A DNA stretch of 46,496 nt, taken from positions 1 through 46,496 of the forward strand of contig CAMZKY010000123.1 in assembly GCA_947311455.1 (NCBI GenBank), read 5' to 3'. Below, piece by piece: positions 27,911 to 36,399 of the stretch. The translations under genes were made by a program, and so were the position numbers. Positions within the stretch are counted from its first letter, which is position 1. Each line of letters opens with the position of its first letter. The stretch comes from an uncultured Marinosulfonomonas sp. (GTDB taxonomy: Bacteria; Pseudomonadota; Alphaproteobacteria; Rhodobacterales; Rhodobacteraceae). The notes under the pieces were generated by a model that saw nothing but the letters and a program-made list of their open reading frames with translations, ran no database searches and was not told where the DNA came from.

Positions 27911-29218
27911 TTACCGTTTAATGTTTGTGGTTTCTTGCAGCATTTCATCAACGGTTTGGATAACCTTTGCGTTTGAAGAATACGCACGCTGCGTTTGAAT
28001 TAGCGCCGTCAGTTCCGCCGCCACATCGGTGGTTGAGCTTTCAAGCGCATAGCCTTGGATTGATCCAGTCGGCCCATCACCGGCATCCCACATAAAGAAT
28101 GAACCAGAAACCGGCGACACCTGATACGCCTGATTACTAAGCGAGTTCAGACCATTAGGGTTGGGCACGTCAACCAGCGGAACTTGATAAATTGTTCGGA
28201 TAAATCCGGTATCATATGTGGCACTAATATATCCATTTTCATCGATATCTACCGATGTCAGATTCCCAACCGGAGAACCGTCTTTAATAATGGACGTGGG
28301 GGCGAAACTATCGGAGAGTTGGGTAAGCCCGTTCGGGTCACCAACTTTGCCGATGGTCACGGCCAAGGGGCCACCAGCCACAGTCAAGGCAAGCGTGCCG
28401 GTTGCGGCATCATATGCCCCGCCTGAAACAGGCGTAACCGATAACAAGGTGCCGCCATTGGCGCTCGTGTTATCAAAAACCAGTGTATATTCTCCGATCA
28501 CTGCACCAGCTTGGGCAGAATCTTTGACTTTCATCGTCCATGTGTTTGAAGCCCCTGTAGCTGGGACAGTTGGTGTAAACGAAATATCAAGAGTTTCCGA
28601 TGTGCCAAGGTTGCCGAAATATTCAACGGACAGTGGAAGAACATCACCAGATGCACCAGCAACTGTGCTTGTGGCAGGTAGATTAACACCCAAATTCATC
28701 CTTGTAGTGGGGTCGCTTGCAGTCTGATTGGCGTTGATTACAACCGGAACCAGGCCTGCAATCGTGTCTCGTGGAAATGTTGGAATACTGCCATCCGAAT
28801 TTGCAGGCCAACCCATTAGAACCAAGCCAGATTCTGTTTTTAGAACACCGTTTGAATCGGTGTGAAATGATCCTGTGGTCGTCATCAACAACCGATCCGG
28901 TGCACTTCCCGCACCTAAAGACACCGAAGATGTTACCGGAAGCATCCCGCGCCCGCCTACGGCAACATCCAATGCGTTGGATGTTGAAACAAGAGAGCCA
29001 CGTTCATCGATTTTTCGAAATGTTGAAGCGCGAACGCCACCAGCGGAATATCGGCCAGCTCCCGCGCTTTTGTTAATAACCAGAGATTCAAAATTTGTTT
29101 CGGCACGCTTGTATCCATAGGTGCTAGAATTTGCGATGTTGTCCGCAATTGTTGCCAAACGTGTAGCGTTCGAGGCAAGCCCCGAGACGCCAGCGTTTAG
29201 TGATGATGAAATCGACAT
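27911..29218 (-). CDS. flgE: Flagellar hook protein FlgE
   Basis: This 435-residue hook subunit starts MSISSSLNAGVSGLASNATR and has the rod-hook motif IADNIANSSTYGYKRAET near the N-terminus and AELTALIQTQRAYSSNAKVI near the C-terminus. I chose ATG 29218 because AAAGG lies 6 nt upstream; the frame extends to 29245. The N-terminus closely resembles that of FlgK next to it, reflecting the shared axial-protein fold. flgD, usually beside flgE, is absent here. Confidence 0.93.
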   Translation of the reverse strand: MSISSSLNAGVSGLASNATRLATIADNIANSSTYGYKRAETNFESLVINKSAGAGRYSAGGVRASTFRKIDERGSLVSTSNALDVAVGGRGMLPVTSSVSLGAGSAPDRLLMTTTGSFHTDSNGVLKTESGLVLMGWPANSDGSIPTFPRDTIAGLVPVVINANQTASDPTTRMNLGVNLPATSTVAGASGDVLPLSVEYFGNLGTSETLDISFTPTVPATGASNTWTMKVKDSAQAGAVIGEYTLVFDNTSANGGTLLSVTPVSGGAYDAATGTLALTVAGGPLAVTIGKVGDPNGLTQLSDSFAPTSIIKDGSPVGNLTSVDIDENGYISATYDTGFIRTIYQVPLVDVPNPNGLNSLSNQAYQVSPVSGSFFMWDAGDGPTGSIQGYALESSTTDVAAELTALIQTQRAYSSNAKVIQTVDEMLQETTNIKR

Positions 29219-29238
29219 ATTGTGCCTTTCTGCTGCAT

Positions 29239-29253
29239 AAACCAAATTGGTTT
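29239..29253. repeat. Perfect inverted repeat before flgE
   Basis: AAACCAA and TTGGTTT flank a single A, about 21 nt upstream of the flgE start. It could be an operator or a small hairpin in the leader; chance is possible in AT-rich DNA. Confidence 0.3.
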
Positions 29254-29314
29254 CTAAAACAGCTTTAGCCGCTGGCTATTAACAGGCCCCTAATAGTTAA
29301 AATCCAAAATAGTT

Positions 29315-30166
29315 TTATAGGTCAGAGCGCAATAGGATAATTTCCAACCGATTATTTCGAACCGCCATCAGATTTCGCACTTTGGGTTTTCGATCAGCAA
29401 AACCCGTCACTCGTTGAATCCGTTTCGGTTCTAGCCCAACATGCTCCAGAAGCTTCCGCGTTTGATCTGCACGCGTGCTTGAAAGATCCCACGACGGATT
29501 ATTTTCCAGAACAATTGCACTTGATCGTGTATGCCCATTTATAGCCACCTCGTTAGTAACCAACTGGAAGACATCAACGAGCATTGTTGTAACGTTAATC
29601 ATAATTTCCGTTGGCTCAGATGTGTCTTTGATAAATAATGGATCATCAACTAGGTCAAAGATTTCGATAATCAAACCTTCGTCGGTTAGGCGCGTATCTA
29701 CATGGCGCAGCGCGTTGTCCAAAATCATGCTTTCGCCACCGCCACCTACTAACATGGATTCAATCTCGGCAAATTGGGCGTTTGTTTCAGAATCGGCACT
29801 GTCCTCGCCGTCGTCAACACCCGTGCTTCCCTGCGCCTGGTTTTCTTCTGTTGGCTTGCTATCAGAGGCCCCGGTTCCATTGCGTGCTAACGTTTCTTCT
29901 GAAAACATACTATCGCCACCAAAGGCACCATCACCACCGCCTGATACACGGCTAAGCGGAATTGTCGGACTAAAGTAATCCGCGATTCCTTTTCTTTGAC
30001 TTTCCGTCGTCGCATTTAACAGCCACATCAACATAAAAAAGGCCATCATGGCCGTTACAAAGTCAGCATAGGCAACTTTCCAAGCACCACCATGGTGCCC
30101 ACCGCCGTCGATAACTTTTTTACGTTTAATGATTATAACTGGAGCAACACTATTTTGCGCATCCAT
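29315..30166 (-). CDS. motB: Flagellar stator protein MotB
   Basis: This 283-residue stator subunit has a single membrane helix (about residues 33-51) carrying the proton-binding aspartate D35 in YADFVTAMMAFFMLMWLL. The periplasmic OmpA-like peptidoglycan-binding domain is at about 165-280 (INGHTRSS, LSSTRADQTRKLL). The region between is acidic and low complexity (about 90-135). I chose ATG 30166 because the N-terminus then resembles other MotB proteins; the frame is open to 30190. It leads flgE by 96 bp. Confidence 0.93.
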   Translation of the reverse strand: MDAQNSVAPVIIIKRKKVIDGGGHHGGAWKVAYADFVTAMMAFFMLMWLLNATTESQRKGIADYFSPTIPLSRVSGGGDGAFGGDSMFSEETLARNGTGASDSKPTEENQAQGSTGVDDGEDSADSETNAQFAEIESMLVGGGGESMILDNALRHVDTRLTDEGLIIEIFDLVDDPLFIKDTSEPTEIMINVTTMLVDVFQLVTNEVAINGHTRSSAIVLENNPSWDLSSTRADQTRKLLEHVGLEPKRIQRVTGFADRKPKVRNLMAVRNNRLEIILLRSDL

Positions 30167-30246
30167 TCCACCACCTCGTATTTCACCCAACTCCAGATAT
30201 ATCCGGTAGGTATGAACACAGGTTTAACCTTTAAAATTGTGCCTAC

Positions 30247-31143
30247 TTATTCTTGCAGCATATCCCGCAAAGTGGCTTCAAGGCTGATTTTGGGGGCCCA
30301 TGATGTTTTAGCAGATATTTTGTCTATGTTTGCCACGCTGGCCAACACTTCGGTGCTGGCTTTGGCGGCTGTTATCACGGGTTTGGCACCTTGCGAACGA
30401 CATATCAATTCCAGTATTCGGCCTATAGGAACACCTACACCTTGTGCGACATTATAAATTCCGTTCGGCACATCACCTGTCAGAGCAATCAATGCGCTCG
30501 CAACATCGCGCACATCTACAAAATCCCGAACTATCGACAAATCACCTGTCGAAATAGCATCCGGGTTTTCGGCAAGCTGGTTTAAGAATGCAAGCGGGAC
30601 CATAGTAGGCGCTTGCCCCAGGCCGATAACATTAAACGGTACCGCTATTCGAACCGGAAGTGTGCCGCGCTGATTATACATACTTCCTAACATCACTGCC
30701 GCCGCCTTGCTAACGCCATAAAATCCGCTGGGTGCAAAAGAGTGGGTTTCCGGAATACTGATTTGGTTTTTCTCCATAGGCGCATAAATTGCAGCTGTCG
30801 AAACCAAAATCATCGCGGGTTTGGTTTCCAGGGATTGTGCGGCATCGAGCAATCGAGCTGTTGTAGTGTAATTGTCTCGCATAAGGGCACTCTGCCCCGT
30901 GATATCTTGCGGTTCGCGAATCCTGCCAGCACAATGAATAATTGCGTCAGGTTGGAATTTTTTCAGAATAGGAGCCACAGCATCACTTGCAAGATCGACA
31001 TGGGCTTGTTGATCAATATTAATTTTACATACCTTATTTCGAACCAGCCCCAGAACACAAACGCCCTGAGCGACAAGCTGTTTACAAACCTCGCCACCGA
31101 TAAATCCGCCCGCGCCAGTAACAACTATTTTTTTGCTATCCAT
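30247..31143 (-). CDS. NAD(P)-dependent sugar epimerase/dehydratase family protein
   Basis: This 298-residue extended short-chain dehydrogenase has the nucleotide-binding motif GAGGFIG at about residues 9-15, STAAIYAP near 115, and the active-site YxxxK as YGVSK near 143. The family acts on nucleotide sugars (epimerisation, dehydration, reduction). It lies between motB and a response regulator in the same direction, with gaps of 80 and 56 bp, so it could supply a sugar for flagellin or surface glycans. That is inference only. The substrate cannot be read from sequence. Confidence 0.85.
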   Translation of the reverse strand: MDSKKIVVTGAGGFIGGEVCKQLVAQGVCVLGLVRNKVCKINIDQQAHVDLASDAVAPILKKFQPDAIIHCAGRIREPQDITGQSALMRDNYTTTARLLDAAQSLETKPAMILVSTAAIYAPMEKNQISIPETHSFAPSGFYGVSKAAAVMLGSMYNQRGTLPVRIAVPFNVIGLGQAPTMVPLAFLNQLAENPDAISTGDLSIVRDFVDVRDVASALIALTGDVPNGIYNVAQGVGVPIGRILELICRSQGAKPVITAAKASTEVLASVANIDKISAKTSWAPKISLEATLRDMLQE

Positions 31144-31199
31144 CACGCCCTAAACCCAACTTTTAGAATTTCAATAAACGACTAAAAAACAATAACGGG

Positions 31200-31931
31200 C
31201 TAGGTTTTGGTTTTCTGAACAGGCACAACAAAACTGTAGCCGACGCCGTGGATGGTTTTGATATAAACTTTAATATTGGATCCACCCGTTTCCAGTTTTT
31301 TACGAAGCCGAACGATATGCACGTCAACCGAGCGATCGCCGGAAAAGCTTTCACGTCCGCGCGCAACATCTAGCAATTGGTTTCTGCTAAAAACCTGGCC
31401 TGGGTGCGCCAAAAAAGTATGTAAAATTTCGAATTCTGTGGTAGTAATTTCACAGCTTTGCTGGGTATTCGCGTTGGTTAACGAACGCTCACTCAAATTT
31501 ACAACCCATTCACCAAATTTATACGCAACTCCGGCGTCAGCCTGTTCTACGACATCGGTGCTACAGCGGCGCAAAATTGTTCGGATTCGCGCAAGAAGTT
31601 CACGCGGCTCATACGGCTTAACCATGTAATCATCCGCACCAAATTCAAGGCCGACAACACGATCAAATGCTTCGTCGCGGCCAGATAGAACAAGAATAGG
31701 GATGCTGGATTTTGATCGCAAGTCACGGGTTATTTCAAGGCCGCTTTTTCCAGGTAGCCCTATGTCCAGAATGCAAAGATCAACATTTTCATTGGCAAGA
31801 ACATTTTCCATTTCCCGCCAATCCGGCGCGCAAGCCACGCGGAATTCCTGCTTTTCAAGATACCGTTTCAGAAATGAAGTAATCTGCGGATCATCATCCA
31901 CCACGAGGATCAATGATTTTCGAAATGACAT
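31200..31931 (-). CDS. OmpR/PhoB-family response regulator
   Basis: This 243-residue two-component regulator has an N-terminal receiver (about 5-120) with acidic pocket DDD at 12-14, phosphoacceptor D56 (CILDIGLPG) and K105 (VKPYEP). The C-terminal winged-helix DNA-binding domain (about 145-238) contains GDRSVDVHIVRLRKKL and the TIHGVGYSF hairpin. It is divergent from a hybrid histidine kinase, a natural partner. It is cytoplasmic. Targets are unknown; the downstream epimerase and motB are candidates by position. Confidence 0.93.
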   Translation of the reverse strand: MSFRKSLILVVDDDPQITSFLKRYLEKQEFRVACAPDWREMENVLANENVDLCILDIGLPGKSGLEITRDLRSKSSIPILVLSGRDEAFDRVVGLEFGADDYMVKPYEPRELLARIRTILRRCSTDVVEQADAGVAYKFGEWVVNLSERSLTNANTQQSCEITTTEFEILHTFLAHPGQVFSRNQLLDVARGRESFSGDRSVDVHIVRLRKKLETGGSNIKVYIKTIHGVGYSFVVPVQKTKT

Positions 31932-32086
31932 GTATCTATCCTTGAGTCGCGCATAAAATATACTAGCAAACCCTTAAAAAAAATGCACGCGGTATTTATA
32001 CTGCAATCACTTCGAAAGGCGTTTGTGCCATATGGTAGTTCATCGCACTTTAGGCTACACTGACAAGGTACAATAGTAGGCCTAGA
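31932..32086. promoter_or_regulatory. Divergent region between response regulator and sensor kinase
   Basis: This is 155 bp of AT-rich DNA between divergent regulator genes. TACAAT near 32069 is a plausible -10 box for the kinase, but the -35 position is poor. No clear direct repeat for an OmpR-type regulator was found. Confidence 0.35.
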
Positions 32087-34336
32087 ATGCCATTTCGATC
32101 TTTTTCCATTTCACACCCGCGCCGCAAGCGGCTATCTCGGATTGCTTTTGCCGGTGCTGTAACGCTTGCCCTCATTCTTGCTACGATCCTAACCATCAGC
32201 GTCGAAACCAGCACGCGCTTTAAAAATATCCGAAGCGGGTGGCAAGAATACTCTCAGGATGCCAATCCACGGGGTATTTGGATTTCGGAAATTCGCGGGT
32301 ATTTCGGCTATGGGGGAATGATCCACAATTTTAAAAACTTTGTTCTGCGCAAAGATCAGCGCTATGCACAACGGCTGAATTCCCAAACTACGTTTTTACT
32401 CGCAGCGATTGATTCATATCTACAATCCAACCCTGATCCGGTAGAACGCGACGCTCTGTTAGACATCCGCACGGTTGTTGAACAATACTCTGCTAATATT
32501 GAAATCATTACAAAATCCATACACATTGGTTTAAATGCTGAACAAATCGACGCAAAAGTGCGTGTGAATGACAGCAACGCATTGCACGCCCTTGAAATAT
32601 TAGAGCAGCACTGGCGCAAGCAGCGGCAACGCAGTTTGAACTCTATCGTTTCCGCCCTTTCGGATGGCGACGCATTGGTGCGATCTTTGGCTGGCCTAAT
32701 GGTGTTTCTAACATTCCTATTGGCTACGATCGCGGTGCTCATCTATATCCTAATTCGCAACGTTCTGCGCAGCAATGCCGCACAAATTACTGAATTACAG
32801 GCACGAAAAACTGCGCAAGAACAAGAACGCAAACTTGCGTGGGTTGTTCAACAAAGCCCAGCCTCTATTCTTATTACCGACACGGATGGGAAAATCGAAT
32901 TTGTTAATCATAAACTGTTGGAACTAACAGGATATCAAGAATCCGAACTGATTGGAAAATGGCCCAGCATCTTAAAATCCGGCCACACATCGAGCAGTGA
33001 TTATGATAGTATCTGGGCCAATCTACGCCAAGGGATCCCTTGGTTCGGCGTGTTTAAAAATCTGCGCAAAGACGGAAGCTATTACTGGGCCTCAACAAGC
33101 CTTTTGCCTCTATTGAACGAAGAAGGCCAAATAACAAATTACATCGGCGTAGGCGAAGATATCACAGAAAAACGCCGCGTGGACGAGCAAATTGCGCAAG
33201 TGCAGAAAATGGAGGCTGTCGGGATCCTGGCTGGTTCTGTTGCCCACGATTTCAACAATGTTTTGATGACGATCATCGGCAATACAGAATTGATCAAGCT
33301 GGAATTCGAAGACCAAGACACGCCCGAAGAAATTGATACGTCTCTCAGTCACATCAAAATTGCATCCAACCGCGCGCGCGCGCTCATTCAGCAGCTGCTT
33401 ACTTTTGCGCGCCATCAACCTGAACAAACCCAAAGGATCGAGGTAAACAGCGCCATAGAAGAAGCACTAGAACTGATCCGTGTTTCAACGCCGGCCACAA
33501 TAGATGTAACCTTTAACTCAGGCATAGATCAAATTGGCGTTGATATTGATCGCACCGCTTTCTTCCAGATCATCATGAATCTCTGCCACAATGCAGTGGA
33601 GGCGATCGGAGATCGTGGGGGTGCGATCACAATTAGTCTTGATCATATCCAGATTGAGGACAAAAATAACGGGCTGAGAATCCTACCAGACAACGCATTG
33701 GGCACCGTTAAAATCGAGATTATCGATGATGGCCCCGGTATTCCTCAGGATATTCAGGAAAGCATTTTTGAACCCTTCTTTTCAACCAAGCCGGTTGGCA
33801 AGGGTACGGGGCTTGGCCTGTCTATTGTGAAAAATTGGGTTGTCGAAGCGGGTGGTCAGGTGCACCTGAAAAGCTCACGGTACAAAGGCACACGTTTCAC
33901 CTTGCTATTTCCTGAGTTCGTCGCAAAAGAAGACGAAACCCAAGCAATGGCTCGCCCCCCAACCGGTGTTGAGCATATCTTGCTCGTCGATGACGAAGAA
34001 GAGCTGCTTTATGTTTTACGCCGGATGATGGCCCGCCTAGGATATCGTGTCGAAGCCTTTTCCAATCCTTCGCTTGCCCTTCATGCCTTTCGAACAAACC
34101 CTGATAGCTATGATGCGGTTGTAACAGATATGATGATGCCTGAAATGAATGGCACTGAACTAATCACAAACTTGCGTACAGTACGAGCCAATCTACCCGC
34201 AATGCTTATCAGTAGTTACTTAGGAAACAAGCCCGGATCAGACGATTTAAAAGGTGTTCTTAAGGTTAACAAACCCGTCAATATGCTAGGGCTGGCAATT
34301 GCCTTACGAAAAACACTAGACACCTCCGTTTCTTAA
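32087..34336 (+). CDS. Hybrid sensor histidine kinase with PAS and receiver domains
   Basis: This 749-residue membrane kinase has membrane segments at about 20-38 and 202-224, enclosing a helical periplasmic sensor region. A PAS/PAC domain (about 250-365) follows. The phosphorylated histidine is H387 in AGSVAHDFNNVLM, of the type found in CckA-like hybrid kinases. An ATPase domain carries the N box around N502 (NLCHNAVEA), G1 DDGPGIP near 548 and GKGTGLGLSI near 571. The C-terminal receiver (about 628-745) has D681 (VVTDMMMPEMNG). What it senses is unknown. The separate OmpR-type regulator next door could take the phosphoryl group, although hybrid kinases usually need a phosphotransfer protein. 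Confidence 0.92.
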   Translation: MPFRSFSISHPRRKRLSRIAFAGAVTLALILATILTISVETSTRFKNIRSGWQEYSQDANPRGIWISEIRGYFGYGGMIHNFKNFVLRKDQRYAQRLNSQTTFLLAAIDSYLQSNPDPVERDALLDIRTVVEQYSANIEIITKSIHIGLNAEQIDAKVRVNDSNALHALEILEQHWRKQRQRSLNSIVSALSDGDALVRSLAGLMVFLTFLLATIAVLIYILIRNVLRSNAAQITELQARKTAQEQERKLAWVVQQSPASILITDTDGKIEFVNHKLLELTGYQESELIGKWPSILKSGHTSSSDYDSIWANLRQGIPWFGVFKNLRKDGSYYWASTSLLPLLNEEGQITNYIGVGEDITEKRRVDEQIAQVQKMEAVGILAGSVAHDFNNVLMTIIGNTELIKLEFEDQDTPEEIDTSLSHIKIASNRARALIQQLLTFARHQPEQTQRIEVNSAIEEALELIRVSTPATIDVTFNSGIDQIGVDIDRTAFFQIIMNLCHNAVEAIGDRGGAITISLDHIQIEDKNNGLRILPDNALGTVKIEIIDDGPGIPQDIQESIFEPFFSTKPVGKGTGLGLSIVKNWVVEAGGQVHLKSSRYKGTRFTLLFPEFVAKEDETQAMARPPTGVEHILLVDDEEELLYVLRRMMARLGYRVEAFSNPSLALHAFRTNPDSYDAVVTDMMMPEMNGTELITNLRTVRANLPAMLISSYLGNKPGSDDLKGVLKVNKPVNMLGLAIALRKTLDTSVS

Positions 34337-34438
34337 CAATATTTAACAAAAATAAACTGTAAATTACTCACTTTTTGCGCGGATGAAACAATAAGGAATT
34401 ACTATTCAAACTGAATCAGTTGTCTAAGGAAAAGCATC

Positions 34439-35059
34439 ATGGGATTAGCATTCAAGCCTTATAAGGATTCGCCCGATTACAACGTAATTGATGTCATCCT
34501 TGATCGCCACTCGGTTTCACCAAAACGGCTTGATTTTCCGGGGCCGGATGAAATTCAAATTCACACAATGATCTCCGCTGCGGCGGCAGCACCTGATCAT
34601 GGAAAGCTGCGCCCTTGGCGTTTCATTCAGTTTCCAACGGAGCACCGCAAAGCGCTGGCTGATATATTCGAAGCCGCTCTTTTGGAGCGCTTGCCCGCCG
34701 CCGATCAAGATTCTTTAAACCGTGCACGCGAAAAAGCCAGCCGCGCACCGGTTTTATTGGGCTTGATCCTTAATTTGAATGCAGATGCAACAATCCCCCA
34801 TATTGATGATCAAATCGCATCTGGCGGTGCAGCATTACAGAATCTTTTATTGGCAACACACGCAATGGGCTTTGGTGCCCGCGCTCTGAGTGGGCAAGCC
34901 GTCAGAACCAATGTGTTTCGCAAAGCATTGGGGCTAAGCGACAGCGAAACTTTCCTGTGTTTCATCGCAATCGGAACCCCTACAGCCGCACCAAAGCGTA
35001 ATCAGAGGCCAGCGCCCGAAACAATTTTAAGCCAATGGAATGGCAAACCAAATACCTAA
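34439..35059 (+). CDS. Nitroreductase family protein (YdjA-like)
   Basis: This 206-residue flavin-dependent reductase has the FMN phosphate-binding motif DRHSVSPKR near residues 22-30, AAAAAPDHGKLRPWRFI (about 48-64) and the C-terminal FIAIGTP. The length and the single-domain form match the YdjA type. It probably uses NAD(P)H to reduce an unknown substrate. It lies 10 bp before moeA in the same direction, so the two are likely cotranscribed. Confidence 0.85.
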   Translation: MGLAFKPYKDSPDYNVIDVILDRHSVSPKRLDFPGPDEIQIHTMISAAAAAPDHGKLRPWRFIQFPTEHRKALADIFEAALLERLPAADQDSLNRAREKASRAPVLLGLILNLNADATIPHIDDQIASGGAALQNLLLATHAMGFGARALSGQAVRTNVFRKALGLSDSETFLCFIAIGTPTAAPKRNQRPAPETILSQWNGKPNT

Positions 35060-35069
35060 AGGCACCCTT

Positions 35070-36314
35070 ATGAATATCCAGCCTAACACCGCTTCATCCT
35101 GCTGTGATCGCCCCGAAATAACACTCATACCGCTTGATGTTGCTATCGCACGGGGTATTGCCCTAACCGAACCGGCCCAAGAATTGGAAACCATTCCGTT
35201 GGAAAAATCAATTGGTCGGGTTCTGGCAAATAAAGAAGTTTCCCCCATTCCGCTACCGCCTTTCAACAATTCCGCGATGGACGGATATTTGATATCGACC
35301 TCCAGCCTAAAAGGTAAAGGCCCGTGGTCTTTGGATGTAATAGGCCGGATCGCTGCCGGCGATGCTGGAAATGCCGCGCCCCAGCCCAATACTTGTTGGC
35401 GCATTTTTACCGGTGCACCAGTGCCGGACGGGTTTGACACCGTTATCATGCAAGAAGACGTTGATCGCATCGACGATACAATTCACTTTAGCCGTAAGCC
35501 TAAAACAGGGCAGCATATTCGCGCCAAAGGTGGTGATGCAGAACAAGGTCAAACCGTCGTGCCTGGCGGTGTGGAAATCGGCCCACGGCAGATCGGCGCT
35601 CTTGCGGCGATCGGTGCCGGAACGGTTACTGTCCGTCGCCGGATTCGAGTTGCCATTTTTTCGACAGGCAGCGAATTACGCCACCCCGGCGAGCCATTGG
35701 GTGCGGGGCAAATCTGGAACTCCAATCGTTTTACATTGCTTGCGCTGTTAAACAAAGGATGGGTCGAAATTGTTGATATGGGTGCAATAGCAGATAATCC
35801 CGAAGCCCTGAAAGTTGCGTTAAAAACGGCGTGTGAAACCTGTGATATCGTCGTAACAACAGGGGGTGTTTCCGTTGGCGACGAAGATCATATGCCGCGC
35901 CTTTTCACTGAATTGGGCGGCGAAACACATGTGATGAAAGTTGCGATTAAACCCGGTAAACCGATCACTTACGGTAAACTTGACAAAGCTGTATTCATCG
36001 GCCTGCCTGGTAATCCTGTTTCAGCATTCGTCACGTGGATGGTAATCGGTGCACGAATTTTGGAGCGTCGCGCAGGCATCGAAAACCACGCACTATCGCG
36101 CGTTCAAACGCGCATCTCAAGCGATATCCATCGCCATGCAGGGCGCGTTGAATTCCGGCCAGCAAAATCCATCAACGGGTCTGAAATCGAATTGCTAGAC
36201 GGCACTTTTTCGGCACGCGTGGCGATGCTCTCTCTTGCAGATGGTCTTGCGGTTATTCCAGCCGAAGCAACGCATATTTCCAAAGGCGACACACTGGATT
36301 TTATCCCGTTTTAG
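35070..36314 (+). CDS. moeA: Molybdopterin molybdotransferase MoeA
   Basis: This 414-residue enzyme inserts molybdate into adenylylated molybdopterin, the last step of molybdenum cofactor synthesis. Motifs visible: PLPPFNNSAMDGY near residue 65, the MoCF-biosynthesis signature TTGGVSVGDEDH near 270, and GLPGNPVSAF near 312. I chose ATG 35070 because AAAGG lies about 7 nt upstream; an ATG at 35040 overlaps the nitroreductase. It converges on the molybdoenzyme-associated cluster that begins at 36400, so its presence beside that cluster may be meaningful. Confidence 0.94.
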   Translation: MNIQPNTASSCCDRPEITLIPLDVAIARGIALTEPAQELETIPLEKSIGRVLANKEVSPIPLPPFNNSAMDGYLISTSSLKGKGPWSLDVIGRIAAGDAGNAAPQPNTCWRIFTGAPVPDGFDTVIMQEDVDRIDDTIHFSRKPKTGQHIRAKGGDAEQGQTVVPGGVEIGPRQIGALAAIGAGTVTVRRRIRVAIFSTGSELRHPGEPLGAGQIWNSNRFTLLALLNKGWVEIVDMGAIADNPEALKVALKTACETCDIVVTTGGVSVGDEDHMPRLFTELGGETHVMKVAIKPGKPITYGKLDKAVFIGLPGNPVSAFVTWMVIGARILERRAGIENHALSRVQTRISSDIHRHAGRVEFRPAKSINGSEIELLDGTFSARVAMLSLADGLAVIPAEATHISKGDTLDFIPF

Positions 36315-36322
36315 AAAAACTA

Positions 36323-36335
36323 GCCAAAAATTGGC
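36323..36335. terminator. Weak hairpin between convergent moeA and protoporphyrinogen oxidase genes
   Basis: GCCAA-AAA-TTGGC is a short 5-bp stem in the 85-bp convergent gap. It is weak evidence for a bidirectional terminator. Confidence 0.2.
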
Positions 36336-36399
36336 CCGCTGTGTTTCTGCATGAACAGTCCTACTATCCTAGGGGTGTAGTACATTCCAGCCAACGCTA

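Noticed and set aside
34333-34346. TTAA-N6-TTAA resembling a CtrA site after the hybrid kinase
   Set aside because: CtrA sites need a 7-bp spacing, and the position downstream of a gene in AT-rich DNA makes chance likely.
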